This document shows, piece after piece, positions 1 through 8,682 of a stretch of DNA of 64,000 nt. The stretch spans positions 2,732,001-2,796,000 of the forward strand of contig NZ_CP157874.1 of NCBI RefSeq assembly GCF_040214835.1. Direction: 5' to 3'. Within the stretch, counting starts at the first letter, position 1. Each line of letters opens with the position of its first letter. This stretch comes from Pseudomonas asiatica. Its GTDB lineage: Bacteria > Pseudomonadota > Gammaproteobacteria > Pseudomonadales > Pseudomonadaceae. Under the pieces are notes generated by a model. The model saw only the letters and a list, made by a program, of their open reading frames with translations. It was not told the DNA's origin and made no database searches. A program made the translations under genes and the position numbers.

Positions 1-698
1 ATCAGCCACCAGACCCCGAACAGGTCGAGGATGCCGACCAGGGCGCGGTCCAGGTTGCCGTACTTGGACACCCCGGCCTGACGTGGCCGGTGGTTGACCG
101 GGTGAACCAGCATGCGGCCGTTGTGGCGCAGGATCAGCGCCGGGATGAAGCGGTGCATGTGGTCGAAGTAGGGCAGGCGCAGGAAGGCCGCGCGTTCGAT
201 CAGCTTCAGCCCGCAGCCGGTGTCTGGCGTGGCGTCCTTGAGCAAGCGGCTGCGCAGGCCGTTGGCAAGCCGCGACGCCCAGCGTTTGCTGGCGCTGTCG
301 CGGCGGTTGACCCGGTGCCCGGCCACCAGCTTGACGCCGCCGGCCAGGTCCTGGTTGGCGCGCACCAGGGCCAGCATGCCGGGGATGTCCGCGGGGTCGT
401 TCTGGCCGTCCCCGTCCAGGGTCGCCAGCCAGCGCCCGCGCGCCGCCTGGGCGGCATGCCACAGCGAGGTGCTCTGGCCCAGCGAGCGCTCGTGACGGAG
501 GATGCGCAGTTGCGTGTAGCCCTGGCTTTTCAGTTGCAGCAGTACGCTCAGGGTGCGGTCGCTGCTGCCGTCATCGACCACCAGTACTTCATGGTCTTCG
601 GCCGCCAGTGCGATGCGTATTTCCATCAAGAGTGACGGCAGGTTGTCGACCTCGTTCCTGGCGGGAATGAGCACCGAGAGGTCAAGTGGATCTGTCAT
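1..698 (-). CDS. Family 2 glycosyltransferase, polyprenyl-phosphate sugar transferase type (3' end outside window)
   Basis: The gene starts at 698 on the minus strand and runs off the left edge, so about 232 residues are visible. The N-terminus has the GT-A start LSVLIPARNE, then VVDDGSSD and a TLDGDGQNDP block, the nucleotide-sugar and metal-binding motifs of the DPM1/ArnC/RgtE-like GT2 group. Such enzymes move a sugar from a UDP donor to undecaprenyl or dodecaprenyl phosphate at the inner membrane. It lies 34 bp downstream of the epimerase gene and is probably last in a ugd-epimerase-transferase operon, so the likely donor is UDP-galacturonate or UDP-glucuronate (inference). The C-terminal membrane helices that ArnC-type proteins carry would lie outside the window. 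An ArnC-like role with aminoarabinose is less likely because no arnA, arnB or arnD gene is adjacent. Confidence 0.85.
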   Translation of the reverse strand, partial: MTDPLDLSVLIPARNEVDNLPSLLMEIRIALAAEDHEVLVVDDGSSDRTLSVLLQLKSQGYTQLRILRHERSLGQSTSLWHAAQAARGRWLATLDGDGQNDPADIPGMLALVRANQDLAGGVKLVAGHRVNRRDSASKRWASRLANGLRSRLLKDATPDTGCGLKLIERAAFLRLPYFDHMHRFIPALILRHNGRMLVHPVNHRPRQAGVSKYGNLDRALVGILDLFGVWWL

Positions 699-732
699 GA
701 GGCTACCTGTGATCTTGTTGTGATTGCGCGGC

Positions 733-1707
733 TCAGACCCGGTAGAAATCCCGGTACCAGCCAACGAAGGCGTTGACGCCGTGTTCCAGCGATGTGCCGG
801 GGGTGTAGTCGATCCAGCGTGCCAGCGAGCCGACGTCGGCCCAGGTTTCCAGCACATCACCTGCTTGCAGCGGCAGGTAGTCGCGTCGGGCCTTGATGCC
901 CAAGGCATGCTCCAGGCATTCGACGAAGTGCAGCAGCCGTACCGGCTGACCTCGGCCAATGTTGAACAGCTGGCAGGGCGGTTGCCCCTCGGCCGGCAGT
1001 GGCGGCTTCAGGCGCAGGCGCACAATGCTCTCGACGATGTCGTCGATGTAGGTGAAGTCGCGCCCCATCAGGCCGTTGTTGTAGACCTCGATCGGCCGGC
1101 CCTCGAGCATGGCGCGGGTGAACTTGAACGGCGCCATGTCGGGGCGGCCCCAGGGGCCGTATACGGTAAAGAAGCGCAGGCCGGTGGTCGGCAGCTGGTA
1201 CAGGTGTGCGTAGCTGTGCGCCATCAGTTCATTGGCGCGCTTGCTGGCGGCATACAGCGACAGCGGTTGCTCGACCGGGTCGTCGACGCTGAACGGCAGC
1301 TTGGCGTTGGCACCGTACACCGAACTGCTGGAGGCGTAGATCAGGTGGCGGGTTGGCTGCTGGCGGCAGGCCTCGAGGATGTTGAGAAAGCCGACCAGGT
1401 TGGCCTGGCCATAGGCGCCGGGGTTGTCCAGCGAATAGCGCACCCCGGCCTGGGCTGCCAGGTGGATCACTTCACTGAACGCCTGGCCGGCGAACAGCTG
1501 TTGCAGTTCGCTCGGGTGGGCGATGTCGAGGGTGTGGAAGCGGAAATTGGCAAAGCCGAACAACTGCTGCAGGCGCGCCAGCTTCAGCTGGACGCTGTAG
1601 TAGGCGTTGAGGTTGTCGATGCCGACCACCTCGATGCCTGCTTCGCACAGGCGCCGCGCAACGTGGTAGCCGATGAAGCCGGCCACGCCGGTAATCAGTA
1701 CGGGCAT
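733..1707 (-). CDS. NAD-dependent epimerase, probable UDP-glucuronate 4-epimerase
   Basis: A 324-residue short-chain dehydrogenase-fold sugar epimerase. The start at 1707 puts the Rossmann motif GVAGFIGYH at residues 7-15; the frame stays open further upstream, but that part lies inside ugd. Catalytic elements are visible: the S-S-S-V-Y-G stretch and the YAASKRANE motif holding the Y-x3-K pair. Length and the FFTVYGPWGRPDM segment match UDP-GlcA 4-epimerases (UDP-glucuronate to UDP-galacturonate) rather than GalE. The start overlaps the end of the UDP-glucose dehydrogenase gene by 13 bp, suggesting translational coupling, and that enzyme supplies its substrate. A UDP-GlcNAc or UDP-GlcNAcA epimerase of WbpP type is possible but fits the neighbour less well. 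Confidence 0.85.
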   Translation of the reverse strand: MPVLITGVAGFIGYHVARRLCEAGIEVVGIDNLNAYYSVQLKLARLQQLFGFANFRFHTLDIAHPSELQQLFAGQAFSEVIHLAAQAGVRYSLDNPGAYGQANLVGFLNILEACRQQPTRHLIYASSSSVYGANAKLPFSVDDPVEQPLSLYAASKRANELMAHSYAHLYQLPTTGLRFFTVYGPWGRPDMAPFKFTRAMLEGRPIEVYNNGLMGRDFTYIDDIVESIVRLRLKPPLPAEGQPPCQLFNIGRGQPVRLLHFVECLEHALGIKARRDYLPLQAGDVLETWADVGSLARWIDYTPGTSLEHGVNAFVGWYRDFYRV

Positions 1708-3032
1708 GCTGGCTGCACCTGGCCACGGCCGATGCCGTAGTAAGTCAGGCCGGCGGCGGCCATGTGTTCGGGTTCGAACAGGTTGCGCCCGTCGAACACC
1801 ACCCGGTCGGCCAGCTGTTGCGGCACCTTGTCCAGGTTGAGCACACGGTAATCCTGCCATTCGGTGACGATCACCAGGGCATCGGCGCCGTGCAGAGCAT
1901 CGTCCTTGCACGGCACCAGTTGCAGGTCGGCGCGCGGGCCATAGTGCCGCTGGATTTCTTCCATGGCCTGCGGGTCATGGGCCTGCACCCGCGCGCCGGC
2001 GGCCCACAGCGCTTCCAGCAGGACCCGGCTGGAGGCCTCGCGGATATCATTGGTATTGGGCTTGAACGACAGCCCCCACAAGGCGAAGACCTTGCCCCGC
2101 AGGCCGCGTGGGTAGTGGCGCTGGATCTTGCTGAACAGCCGGCCCTTTTGCTGCTCGTTGACCGATTCCACCGCACGCAGCAGCTGCGGCTCGAAGCCTT
2201 CGGCCTCGGCGCTGCGGCGCAGGGCTTGCAGGTCCTTGGGGAAGCACGAGCCGCCAAAACCGCAGCCGGCATAGATGAAGTCGTAGCCGATGCGCGGGTC
2301 CGAGCCGATGCCACGGCGCACCATTTCGATGTCGGCGCCCAGGTGCTCGGCCAGGTTGGCGATTTCGTTGATGAACGAGATCTTGGTCGCCAGCATGCAG
2401 TTGGCCGCGTACTTGGTCAGCTCGGCGCTGCGCGCATCCATGACCATGAGCTTTTCGCGGTTGCGGCTGAACGGCAGGTACAGCTCGCGCAGCAGCTCTA
2501 CCTCGGCGGGTTCCGCGCCACCGATGATGATGCGCTCCGGGCGCATGCAGTCATCGACTGCCGAGCCTTCCTTGAGGAACTCGGGGTTGCTGACGACGTG
2601 GAAGCGGCTGGTATCGGCCACGGCCTGGGCGATGCGCGCCTTGATGCGGTGCACCGTGCCGACCGGCGCGGTGGATTTGTTGACGATCAGCTTGGGGCCG
2701 TCGGCATGTTCGAGGATGCTGTCGACCACGGCGAACACGTGCTTCAGGTCGGCGCTGCCATCGGCCTGGGGCGGGGTGCCGACGGCAATGAACTGCAACC
2801 TGGCATAGTTGGCCGCTTCGCTGGCGTCGGTGGTGAAACGCAGGCGGCCGCAGGCCAGGTTCTTCTCCAGCATCGGCGCAAGGCCGGGCTCGAAGATCGG
2901 GCAATGGCCTGCATTGAGGCTGGCGACCCGCTCGGCGTCGACATCCATGCACAACACCGAGTGCCCCACCTGGGCCAGGCACACTGCCTGGGTGAGGCCG
3001 ACATAGCCGGTACCGAAAACCGTGACCTTCAT
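1695..3032 (-). CDS. ugd: UDP-glucose 6-dehydrogenase
   Basis: A 445-residue enzyme that oxidises UDP-glucose to UDP-glucuronate with two NAD+. The N-terminal Rossmann motif GTGYVGL is at residues 7-13. The central dimerisation block and the catalytic-cysteine loop GCGFGGSCFPKDL are intact, and the C-terminal UDP-binding domain contains ALWGLSFKPNTNDIRE. Length is normal for bacterial Ugd. It heads a minus-strand group with the epimerase and glycosyltransferase. The short gap to the LysR-type gene upstream (48 bp) contains a perfect 10-bp palindrome at 3071-3080, which may be regulatory. The product probably feeds envelope glycan or lipid A/core modification (inference). Confidence 0.95.
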   Translation of the reverse strand: MKVTVFGTGYVGLTQAVCLAQVGHSVLCMDVDAERVASLNAGHCPIFEPGLAPMLEKNLACGRLRFTTDASEAANYARLQFIAVGTPPQADGSADLKHVFAVVDSILEHADGPKLIVNKSTAPVGTVHRIKARIAQAVADTSRFHVVSNPEFLKEGSAVDDCMRPERIIIGGAEPAEVELLRELYLPFSRNREKLMVMDARSAELTKYAANCMLATKISFINEIANLAEHLGADIEMVRRGIGSDPRIGYDFIYAGCGFGGSCFPKDLQALRRSAEAEGFEPQLLRAVESVNEQQKGRLFSKIQRHYPRGLRGKVFALWGLSFKPNTNDIREASSRVLLEALWAAGARVQAHDPQAMEEIQRHYGPRADLQLVPCKDDALHGADALVIVTEWQDYRVLNLDKVPQQLADRVVFDGRNLFEPEHMAAAGLTYYGIGRGQVQPACPY

Positions 3033-3080
3033 TTGACAGCTCCTTGGCGAGAAAGCTGAAAAAAAATGTCACAACGTTGT

Positions 3081-4034
3081 TTAGATATTGTTACTTGCGC
3101 AGGCCGCTGCCTCTTGGGCGACGTTCCACAGCTGCTGGCGGAACCAGCGCCGCAAGGGGTCGGCGTGGGTGCGTTCATGCCATATCTGCATCACCTCGAT
3201 TGCGGGCAATGGCAGCGGCAGCGGGTACATGCGCAGGTCGTCATCACGCTCGGTGGCTTCGATGGCCAGCGAGCTCAGGCAGGTGAGCAGCAGGTCGGTG
3301 CCGCGCAGCAGGCGCGTGGGGGCCACGAAGCTCGACAGGCCAGCCACGACCCGTCGTTGCATGCCCTGGCTGCGCAAGGCGCGGTCGACCAGGCCATCGA
3401 GGTCGCCGGTCAGGGTGGTGAGCAGGTGGTCGCTGGCGAGGAAACTATCGAGGTCCAGGCCTTGGTCCGCGGCTGGATGACTGCGCGAGGCCAGCACAAC
3501 GAAGTGTTCGGTGAGCAGGCGCTGTTGGTGGAAGGTTTCCGGGAGGTCGGTATAGAACCCGGCAACGGCCAGGTCACAGGTGCCTTTCTCCAGCTCTTCG
3601 CGAGGGAGCTGGCCACGGGTGTTGTGGGTGACCAGCGTCAGGTTCGGCGCCTGGCTGCGCAGGATCGGCAGCAGCCTGGGCAACAGCGTCTGTTCTACAT
3701 AATCGGTGCTGTACAGGTGCAGGCGGGCAGGGCGGGCAAGGAAGTCCTGCCCTTCGCAGCGTTCATAGAAGCCTTCCAGGCCCACTACCAGGCGTTCTAC
3801 CTCGGGCGCCAGTTCGTGGGCGCGTGGCGTCGGGGTCAGGCCCCTGGGCGCGCGGACGAACAGCGGGTCGCCAAACTGATGGCGCAGCTTGTTGAGCTTG
3901 TGGCTGAGGGCGGGCTGGCTCAGCGCCATGCGCTGGGCGGCGAGGGTGGCGTTGCGTTCCTGATACAGCACATGGAACAGGTACAGCAGGTTGAGGTCCT
4001 TGCTGGAGATATTCATTTTCTGGATCGCAGACAT
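3081..4034 (-). CDS. LysR-family transcriptional regulator
   Basis: A 317-residue LysR-type regulator. The N-terminal winged helix is clear (LNLLYLFHVLYQERNATLAA, then LSQPALSHKLNKLR at the recognition helix), followed by the two-lobe effector domain. The NodD/LeuO-like opening (DLNLLYLF) is characteristic. An internal ATG at 4016 (MNISSKD) is an alternative start. It is transcribed away from the exported DJ-1/PfpI-type gene at 4135 with about 100 bp between the starts, the usual arrangement for a LysR regulator and its target. A 14-bp palindrome lies 8 bp before its start (4042-4055). The effector is not predictable. Confidence 0.9.
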   Translation of the reverse strand: MSAIQKMNISSKDLNLLYLFHVLYQERNATLAAQRMALSQPALSHKLNKLRHQFGDPLFVRAPRGLTPTPRAHELAPEVERLVVGLEGFYERCEGQDFLARPARLHLYSTDYVEQTLLPRLLPILRSQAPNLTLVTHNTRGQLPREELEKGTCDLAVAGFYTDLPETFHQQRLLTEHFVVLASRSHPAADQGLDLDSFLASDHLLTTLTGDLDGLVDRALRSQGMQRRVVAGLSSFVAPTRLLRGTDLLLTCLSSLAIEATERDDDLRMYPLPLPLPAIEVMQIWHERTHADPLRRWFRQQLWNVAQEAAACASNNI

Positions 4035-4041
4035 GAGAGCT

Positions 4042-4055
4042 TTCGAATTATCGAA
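4042..4055. promoter_or_regulatory. Palindromic operator candidate between LysR gene and DJ-1/PfpI gene
   Basis: The sequence TTCGA-ATTA-TCGAA forms a perfect inverted repeat immediately upstream of the LysR start codon and about 80 bp before the divergent gene. This position suits autoregulation by the LysR protein. It is inferred from symmetry and location only. Confidence 0.35.
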
Positions 4056-4134
4056 TCATAGCCTTGCCATTAGCATGAACGCATCCCGCCGGTATGAGCG
4101 GACGGCTCTTTTTGCCTGATCAGGAGATTGTTGC

Positions 4135-4998
4135 ATGACCAAGATGTCCCGGCTTGCCCTGGCTGTTGCCAGCACCCTGCTTGCCGCCGGCGCCCACGCT
4201 GCGCCCAAGGGAGAGGTGCTGGTGCTGTTGTCCAGCGAGAACCAGCTGCCCCTGCAGGACGGCAAGCGCTACGCCACTGGCTACTACCTCAACGAGTTCG
4301 GCGTGCCTGCCGACCAATTGCTCAAGGCTGGCTACAAGCTGGTGCTGGTAACCCCCGAAGGTAATGCCCCGAGCGTCGACCAGCGTTCGATCGACCCACG
4401 CTACTTTGCCGGTGATGCGGTGGAGATGCGCCGAATCGAGAAAGTCGTGCAAGGCCTGCCGGGCATTGACGATACCCTGTCAGTAAAAGAGGTACTGGCA
4501 GGTGACCTGGGCCGCTATGCCGGGCTGTTCATCCCCGGCGGCCATGCGCCGTTGATCGACCTGGCCAACAACCCGGACGTGGGCGCCTTGCTGCGGCATT
4601 TCCACCAGGCCGGCAAGCCCACAGCCGCCATCTGCCACGGCCCCATCGCCTTGCTCTCGGCCCAGCAGGACCCGGCGAGCTATCAGTCGGCGCTGGCGCG
4701 TGGTGAAAAGCCGGCAGCCACCGACTGGCTGTACAAAGGTTACAAGATGACCATTTTCTCCGACCCGGAGGAGCAGGTGTTCGAAGCTTCGCTCAAGGAC
4801 CAGCGGCTGTTGTTCTACCCGGCCAACGCCATGGCAATGGCAGGGGGCGACATGGGCTACGCCAAGGCCTGGCAACCCAATGTGGTGGTGGACCGCGAAC
4901 TGATCACCGGGCAGAACCCGTTCTCGGACAAGGTGCTGGCCAAGGTACTGCTGGAAAAGTTGGCAGGGCAGGCAAAGGCCGCTGATCAGGGCATCTAG
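4135..4998 (+). CDS. Exported DJ-1/PfpI-family (class I glutamine amidotransferase-like) protein
   Basis: A 287-residue protein with an N-terminal signal peptide (hydrophobic run, cleavage near AHA-AP at about residue 23). It has the DJ-1/PfpI fold: a FIPGGHAPL loop and the nucleophile elbow AICHGP with Cys167. The family includes chaperones, glyoxalase III-like enzymes and amidases. Hsp31/YhbO-type members lack signal peptides, so a periplasmic location is notable. The start at 4135 is preceded by a good AGGAG Shine-Dalgarno. The divergent LysR gene probably controls it. Substrate unknown; detoxification of reactive carbonyl compounds is one possibility. Confidence 0.85.
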   Translation: MTKMSRLALAVASTLLAAGAHAAPKGEVLVLLSSENQLPLQDGKRYATGYYLNEFGVPADQLLKAGYKLVLVTPEGNAPSVDQRSIDPRYFAGDAVEMRRIEKVVQGLPGIDDTLSVKEVLAGDLGRYAGLFIPGGHAPLIDLANNPDVGALLRHFHQAGKPTAAICHGPIALLSAQQDPASYQSALARGEKPAATDWLYKGYKMTIFSDPEEQVFEASLKDQRLLFYPANAMAMAGGDMGYAKAWQPNVVVDRELITGQNPFSDKVLAKVLLEKLAGQAKAADQGI

Positions 4999-5118
4999 AC
5001 TTACAAGTGGCCTGCATCGGGCAACGCTCGGCAGGCCCATACCATTCAACCGACCACCGCCTCCCCGGAGCGGATGTCCCTCGCTGGCGATGGCCTTCTT
5101 TGCAGAGGAGGGCAGGTC

Positions 5119-6165
5119 ATGGACGAGGCAAGGCTTCACGACTTCATGGGCAAGCTGGTGGGCGACATGGGCGCGGCGGCGACCTTGGCCAACGTGATTC
5201 TTGGCGATGAGTTGGGGTTGTATCGGGCCATGGCCGACAGCCAGCCGACCACCCCCGAGGCGCTGGCGGAAAAGACCGGCTGCCACCCGCGGCTGGTGCG
5301 CGAATGGCTCAGCGCCCAGGCTGCCTCGGGCTACATGGTGCATGACAAGGGCCGTTTCGTGTTGCCTGAAGAGCAGGCCATGGCCCTGGCGCTGGAGGAT
5401 TCCCCGGCCTACATGGCCGGTGGTGCGGCGGTGGTGGCCGCGCTGTTCCACGACAAGGACAAGCTGGTCGCGGCCATGCGCGGCGACGGCGGGCTGGCCT
5501 GGGGCGACCATCACCCCTGCATGTTCAGCGGCACCGAACGGTTCTTCCGGCCGGGTTACCGCACCTTCCTGGTGGCCGAATGGCTACCGGCGCTGGAGGG
5601 CGTGGTGGCCAAGCTGCAAGCGGGCGCCAAGGTGGCGGATGTGGGCTGTGGGCATGGCGCTTCCACGCTGGTCATGGCCCAGGCGTTCCCGGCATCCACC
5701 TTCGTCGGCTACGACTACCACGGGCCTTCCATCGCCACCGCCAACGAGCGTGCGCGCGAGGCGGGGTTGGCGGGGCGGGTGAGCTTCCAGCAGGCCAGCG
5801 CCAAGGACTACCCGGGGCATGACCATGACCTGGTGTGCTTCTTCGATTGCCTGCACGACATGGGCGACCCGGTGGGGGCTGCTAAGCATGCCTACCGTGC
5901 GTTGAAGGCCGACGGCACGGTGATGCTGGTGGAGCCTTATGCCGAGGATTCGCTGGAGGGCAACCTGACACCGGTCGGGCGCTTGTTCTATGCGGCGTCG
6001 ACGTTTATCTGCACGCCCAATTCGTTGTCGCAGGAGGTGGGGTTGGGGCTGGGTGCGCAGGCGGGGGAAGCGCGGTTGCGGGCGGTGTTCGAGGAGGCGG
6101 GGTTCGGCCGGTTCCGGCGGGCGACGCAGACGCCGTTCAACCTGATCCTGGAGGCTCGGAAGTAG
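5119..6165 (+). CDS. SAM-dependent methyltransferase with N-terminal winged-helix domain
   Basis: A 348-residue class I methyltransferase. An upstream ATG at 5074 is in frame, but 5119 has the strong AGAGGAGG ribosome site and matches the family start. Residues 1-100 form a winged-helix dimerisation domain (PEALAEKTGCHPRLVREWLSA), as in O-methyltransferases and the Rv2258c group. The SAM-binding glycine loop VADVGCGHGAST is at about residues 171-182, followed by FVGYDYHGPS and a CFFDCLHDMGDP acidic loop. Such proteins methylate small molecules; the substrate cannot be read from sequence. It stands alone and ends before a REP pair. Confidence 0.85.
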   Translation: MDEARLHDFMGKLVGDMGAAATLANVILGDELGLYRAMADSQPTTPEALAEKTGCHPRLVREWLSAQAASGYMVHDKGRFVLPEEQAMALALEDSPAYMAGGAAVVAALFHDKDKLVAAMRGDGGLAWGDHHPCMFSGTERFFRPGYRTFLVAEWLPALEGVVAKLQAGAKVADVGCGHGASTLVMAQAFPASTFVGYDYHGPSIATANERAREAGLAGRVSFQQASAKDYPGHDHDLVCFFDCLHDMGDPVGAAKHAYRALKADGTVMLVEPYAEDSLEGNLTPVGRLFYAASTFICTPNSLSQEVGLGLGAQAGEARLRAVFEEAGFGRFRRATQTPFNLILEARK

Positions 6166-6180
6166 AGGTCAGCCTGTGCC

Positions 6181-6255
6181 GGCCTCTTCGCGGGTGAACC
6201 CGCTCCTACAGGTATTTCACAGGTCTGTAGGAGCGGGTTTACCCGCGAAGAGGCC
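6181..6255. repeat. REP pair, family A (convergent palindromes)
   Basis: Two inverted REP units face each other: GGCCTCTTCGCGGGTGAACC on the left and its mirror (GCGGGTTTACCCGCGAAGAG) on the right, separated by about 20 bp. This is the commonest extragenic palindrome type of the P. putida group. It sits between two converging genes. Confidence 0.9.
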
Positions 6256-6273
6256 GGGCCTGCAAAAGCAGAA

Positions 6274-6294
6274 GGGGCGCCTTGATGGCGCCCC
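6274..6294 (-). terminator. Rho-independent-like terminator after the polyamine operon
   Basis: An 8-bp perfect GC stem (GGGGCGCC / GGCGCCCC) with a 5-base loop lies 15 bp beyond the stop codon of the carboxynorspermidine dehydrogenase gene. On the minus strand it is followed by a T-rich stretch (TTCTGCTTTT). Confidence 0.75.
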
Positions 6295-6308
6295 CTCTGT
6301 CTTGCTGC

Positions 6309-7553
6309 TTAGGCTTCAGCGTCCCAGGGACGATCGCCTTTTTCATCCTTGACGCGGGTCGGCAGGCCCATCACGTCCAGCGCCTTGAGGAACGGCTCTG
6401 CTGGCAGCTCCTCGACGTTGACCATGCGCTTGGCATCCCACTCGCCACGGGCGACCAGCAGGGCGGCAGCCACTGGCGGTACACCAGCGGTGTAGGAAAT
6501 ACCCTGGCTGTCGGTCTCGGCGTAGGCTTCTTCGTGGTCGGCCACGTTGTAGATGAACACTTCGCGCGGCTGGCCATCCTTGGTGCCCTTGACCAGGTCA
6601 CCGATGCAGGTCTTGCCGGTGTAGCCCGGGGCCAGCGAGGCTGGGTCCGGCAGCACGGCCTTGACCACTTTCAGTGGTACCACTTCCAGGCCTTCGGCGG
6701 TTTTCACCGGTTGCTCGGAGAGCAGGCCCAGGTTCTTCAGCACGGTGAACACGTTGATGTAGTGCTCGCCGAAGCTCATCCAGAAACGCACGTTCGGCAC
6801 GTTGAGGTTCTTCGAAATCGAGTGAACTTCATCGTGGCCGGTCAGGTACAGGTTCTGCGAACCTACCACCGGCAGGTCGTCGGTACGCTTGACCTCGAAC
6901 ATGGTGTTGCTGGTCCACTGGCTGTTCTGCCAGCTCCACACTTGCCCGGTAAACTCGCGGAAGTTGATTTCCGGGTCGAAGTTGGTGGCGAAGTACTTGC
7001 CATGCGAACCGGCATTGACGTCGAGGATGTCGATCGAGTCAATGCTGTCGAAATACTGTTGCTGCGCCAGCTTGGCGTAGCTGTTCACCACACCCGGGTC
7101 GAAACCGACGCCGAGAATGGCGGTAATGTTCTTTGCCTGGCACTCTTCGAGGTGTTTCCACTCGTAGTTGCCGTACCACGGCGGGGTCTCGCAGATCTTG
7201 CCCGGCTCTTCGTGGATGGCGGTGTCCAGATAGGCGACACCGGTATCGATGCAGGCACGCAGCACCGACATGTTGAGGAAGGCGGAACCAACGTTGATCA
7301 CGATCTGCGATTCGGTCTCGCGGATCAGCGCCTTGGTTGCCTCGACATCGAGGGCATTGAGCGAGAAGGCCTGGATGTCGGCGGGTACCTTGAGGCTACC
7401 CTTGGCCTTGACGCTGTCGATGATGGCCTGGCATTTGGAGATGTTCCGTGACGCGATGGCGATACGACCCAGTTCGTCGTTATGCTGCGCGCACTTGTGG
7501 GCCACCACCTTGGCGACACCTCCTGCACCAATGATAAGAACGTTCTTCTTCAA
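6309..7553 (-). CDS. Carboxynorspermidine/carboxyspermidine dehydrogenase (saccharopine dehydrogenase family)
   Basis: A 414-residue saccharopine-dehydrogenase-like enzyme with the N-terminal NADP-binding loop IIGAGGVAKVVAHK. It condenses an aminopropyl or aminobutyl donor (aspartate semialdehyde) with a diamine to make carboxynorspermidine or carboxyspermidine. The assignment rests on overall similarity to the CANSDH (Lys1) family and on its partner: the carboxynorspermidine decarboxylase gene is 31 bp upstream on the same strand. A terminator follows its stop. The route is alternative to SpeD/SpeE. Whether the natural product is norspermidine, spermidine or homospermidine cannot be told from sequence. 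Confidence 0.9.
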   Translation of the reverse strand: MKKNVLIIGAGGVAKVVAHKCAQHNDELGRIAIASRNISKCQAIIDSVKAKGSLKVPADIQAFSLNALDVEATKALIRETESQIVINVGSAFLNMSVLRACIDTGVAYLDTAIHEEPGKICETPPWYGNYEWKHLEECQAKNITAILGVGFDPGVVNSYAKLAQQQYFDSIDSIDILDVNAGSHGKYFATNFDPEINFREFTGQVWSWQNSQWTSNTMFEVKRTDDLPVVGSQNLYLTGHDEVHSISKNLNVPNVRFWMSFGEHYINVFTVLKNLGLLSEQPVKTAEGLEVVPLKVVKAVLPDPASLAPGYTGKTCIGDLVKGTKDGQPREVFIYNVADHEEAYAETDSQGISYTAGVPPVAAALLVARGEWDAKRMVNVEELPAEPFLKALDVMGLPTRVKDEKGDRPWDAEA

Positions 7554-7584
7554 TTTATCCCTTGCTCCTTACTGAAAGCCGGTC

Positions 7585-8682
7585 TTACGACAGGCTGGAA
7601 ACGTAGTCTTCGAAACCGAACTCGCGCACCACTTCGACGCTGCCGTCGAGTTGCTTGACCACGATGGATGGCATTTTCAGACCGTTGAACCAGTTTTTCT
7701 TGACCATGGTGTAACCCGCCGCGTCGACGAACGACAGGCGATCACCGATGGCCAGCGGACGATCGAATTGGTATTCGCCGAAGATGTCACCGGCCAGGCA
7801 CGACTTGCCGCAGACCATGTAGGTGTGCGCGCCGTCGTTGGGGGCCATCTTGGCGTTGAGGCGGTAAATCAGCAGGTCGAGCATGTGCGCTTCGATCGAG
7901 CTGTCGACCACGGCCAGGTGCTTGCCGTTGTACAGGGTGTCGAGCACGGTCACTTCCAGCGAGGCGCTGTTGGTGATGGCGGCTTCGCCCGGCTCCAGGT
8001 ACACCTGAACGCCGTATTTTTCCGAGAAGGCTTTCAGGCGCGCGCAGAAGGCGTCCAGCGCGTAGTCTTCACCGGTGAAGTGGATGCCGCCACCGAGGCT
8101 TACCCACTCGACCTTGTGCAGCAGGTGACCGAAGCGCTCCTCGATGTGCGTGAGCATCTTGTCGAACAGGCCGAAGTCGCCGTTCTCGCAGTTGTTGTGG
8201 AACATGAAGCCGGAGATCTGCTCGATCACCTGTTCGACCTTGGCCGGGTCCCATTCGCCCAGGCGGCTGAACGGGCGGGCAGGGTCTGCCAGCAGGTAGT
8301 CGGAGCTGCTGACCTGCGGGTTGACGCGCAGACCACGGACCTTGCCTTCGGACTGTTCGGCGAAGCGCTGCAACTGGCCGATCGAGTTGAAGATGATCTT
8401 GTCGCAGTTCTCGAGCATTTCCTCGACCTCGTCGTCGGCCCAGGCCACGCTGTAGGCGTGGGTTTCGCCGGCGAACTTCTGGCGGCCGAGCTTGAGCTCG
8501 TACAGCGACGAAGAGGTGGTGCCGTCCATGTACTGTTGCATCAGGTCGAAGACCGACCAGGTGGCAAAGCACTTGAGGGCGAGCAGCGCCTTGGCACCGG
8601 AGTGTTCGCGCACGTAGGCGATCTTCTCCATGTTGCCCAGCAGCTTGGTTTTATCGATGAGGTAGTACGGCGTCTTGATCAT
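7585..8682 (-). CDS. nspC: Carboxynorspermidine decarboxylase
   Basis: A 365-residue PLP-dependent decarboxylase of the alanine-racemase fold (group IV). The PLP lysine is in LLALKCFATW (Lys37), the glycine-rich phosphate loop in WVSLGGGIHF, and the C-terminal catalytic cysteine segment is VCGKSCLAGD, all expected for NspC. It removes the carboxyl group from carboxynorspermidine or carboxyspermidine, completing the polyamine. It is first in a two-gene operon with the dehydrogenase. Length matches the family (about 365-380 residues). Confidence 0.93.
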   Translation of the reverse strand: MIKTPYYLIDKTKLLGNMEKIAYVREHSGAKALLALKCFATWSVFDLMQQYMDGTTSSSLYELKLGRQKFAGETHAYSVAWADDEVEEMLENCDKIIFNSIGQLQRFAEQSEGKVRGLRVNPQVSSSDYLLADPARPFSRLGEWDPAKVEQVIEQISGFMFHNNCENGDFGLFDKMLTHIEERFGHLLHKVEWVSLGGGIHFTGEDYALDAFCARLKAFSEKYGVQVYLEPGEAAITNSASLEVTVLDTLYNGKHLAVVDSSIEAHMLDLLIYRLNAKMAPNDGAHTYMVCGKSCLAGDIFGEYQFDRPLAIGDRLSFVDAAGYTMVKKNWFNGLKMPSIVVKQLDGSVEVVREFGFEDYVSSLS

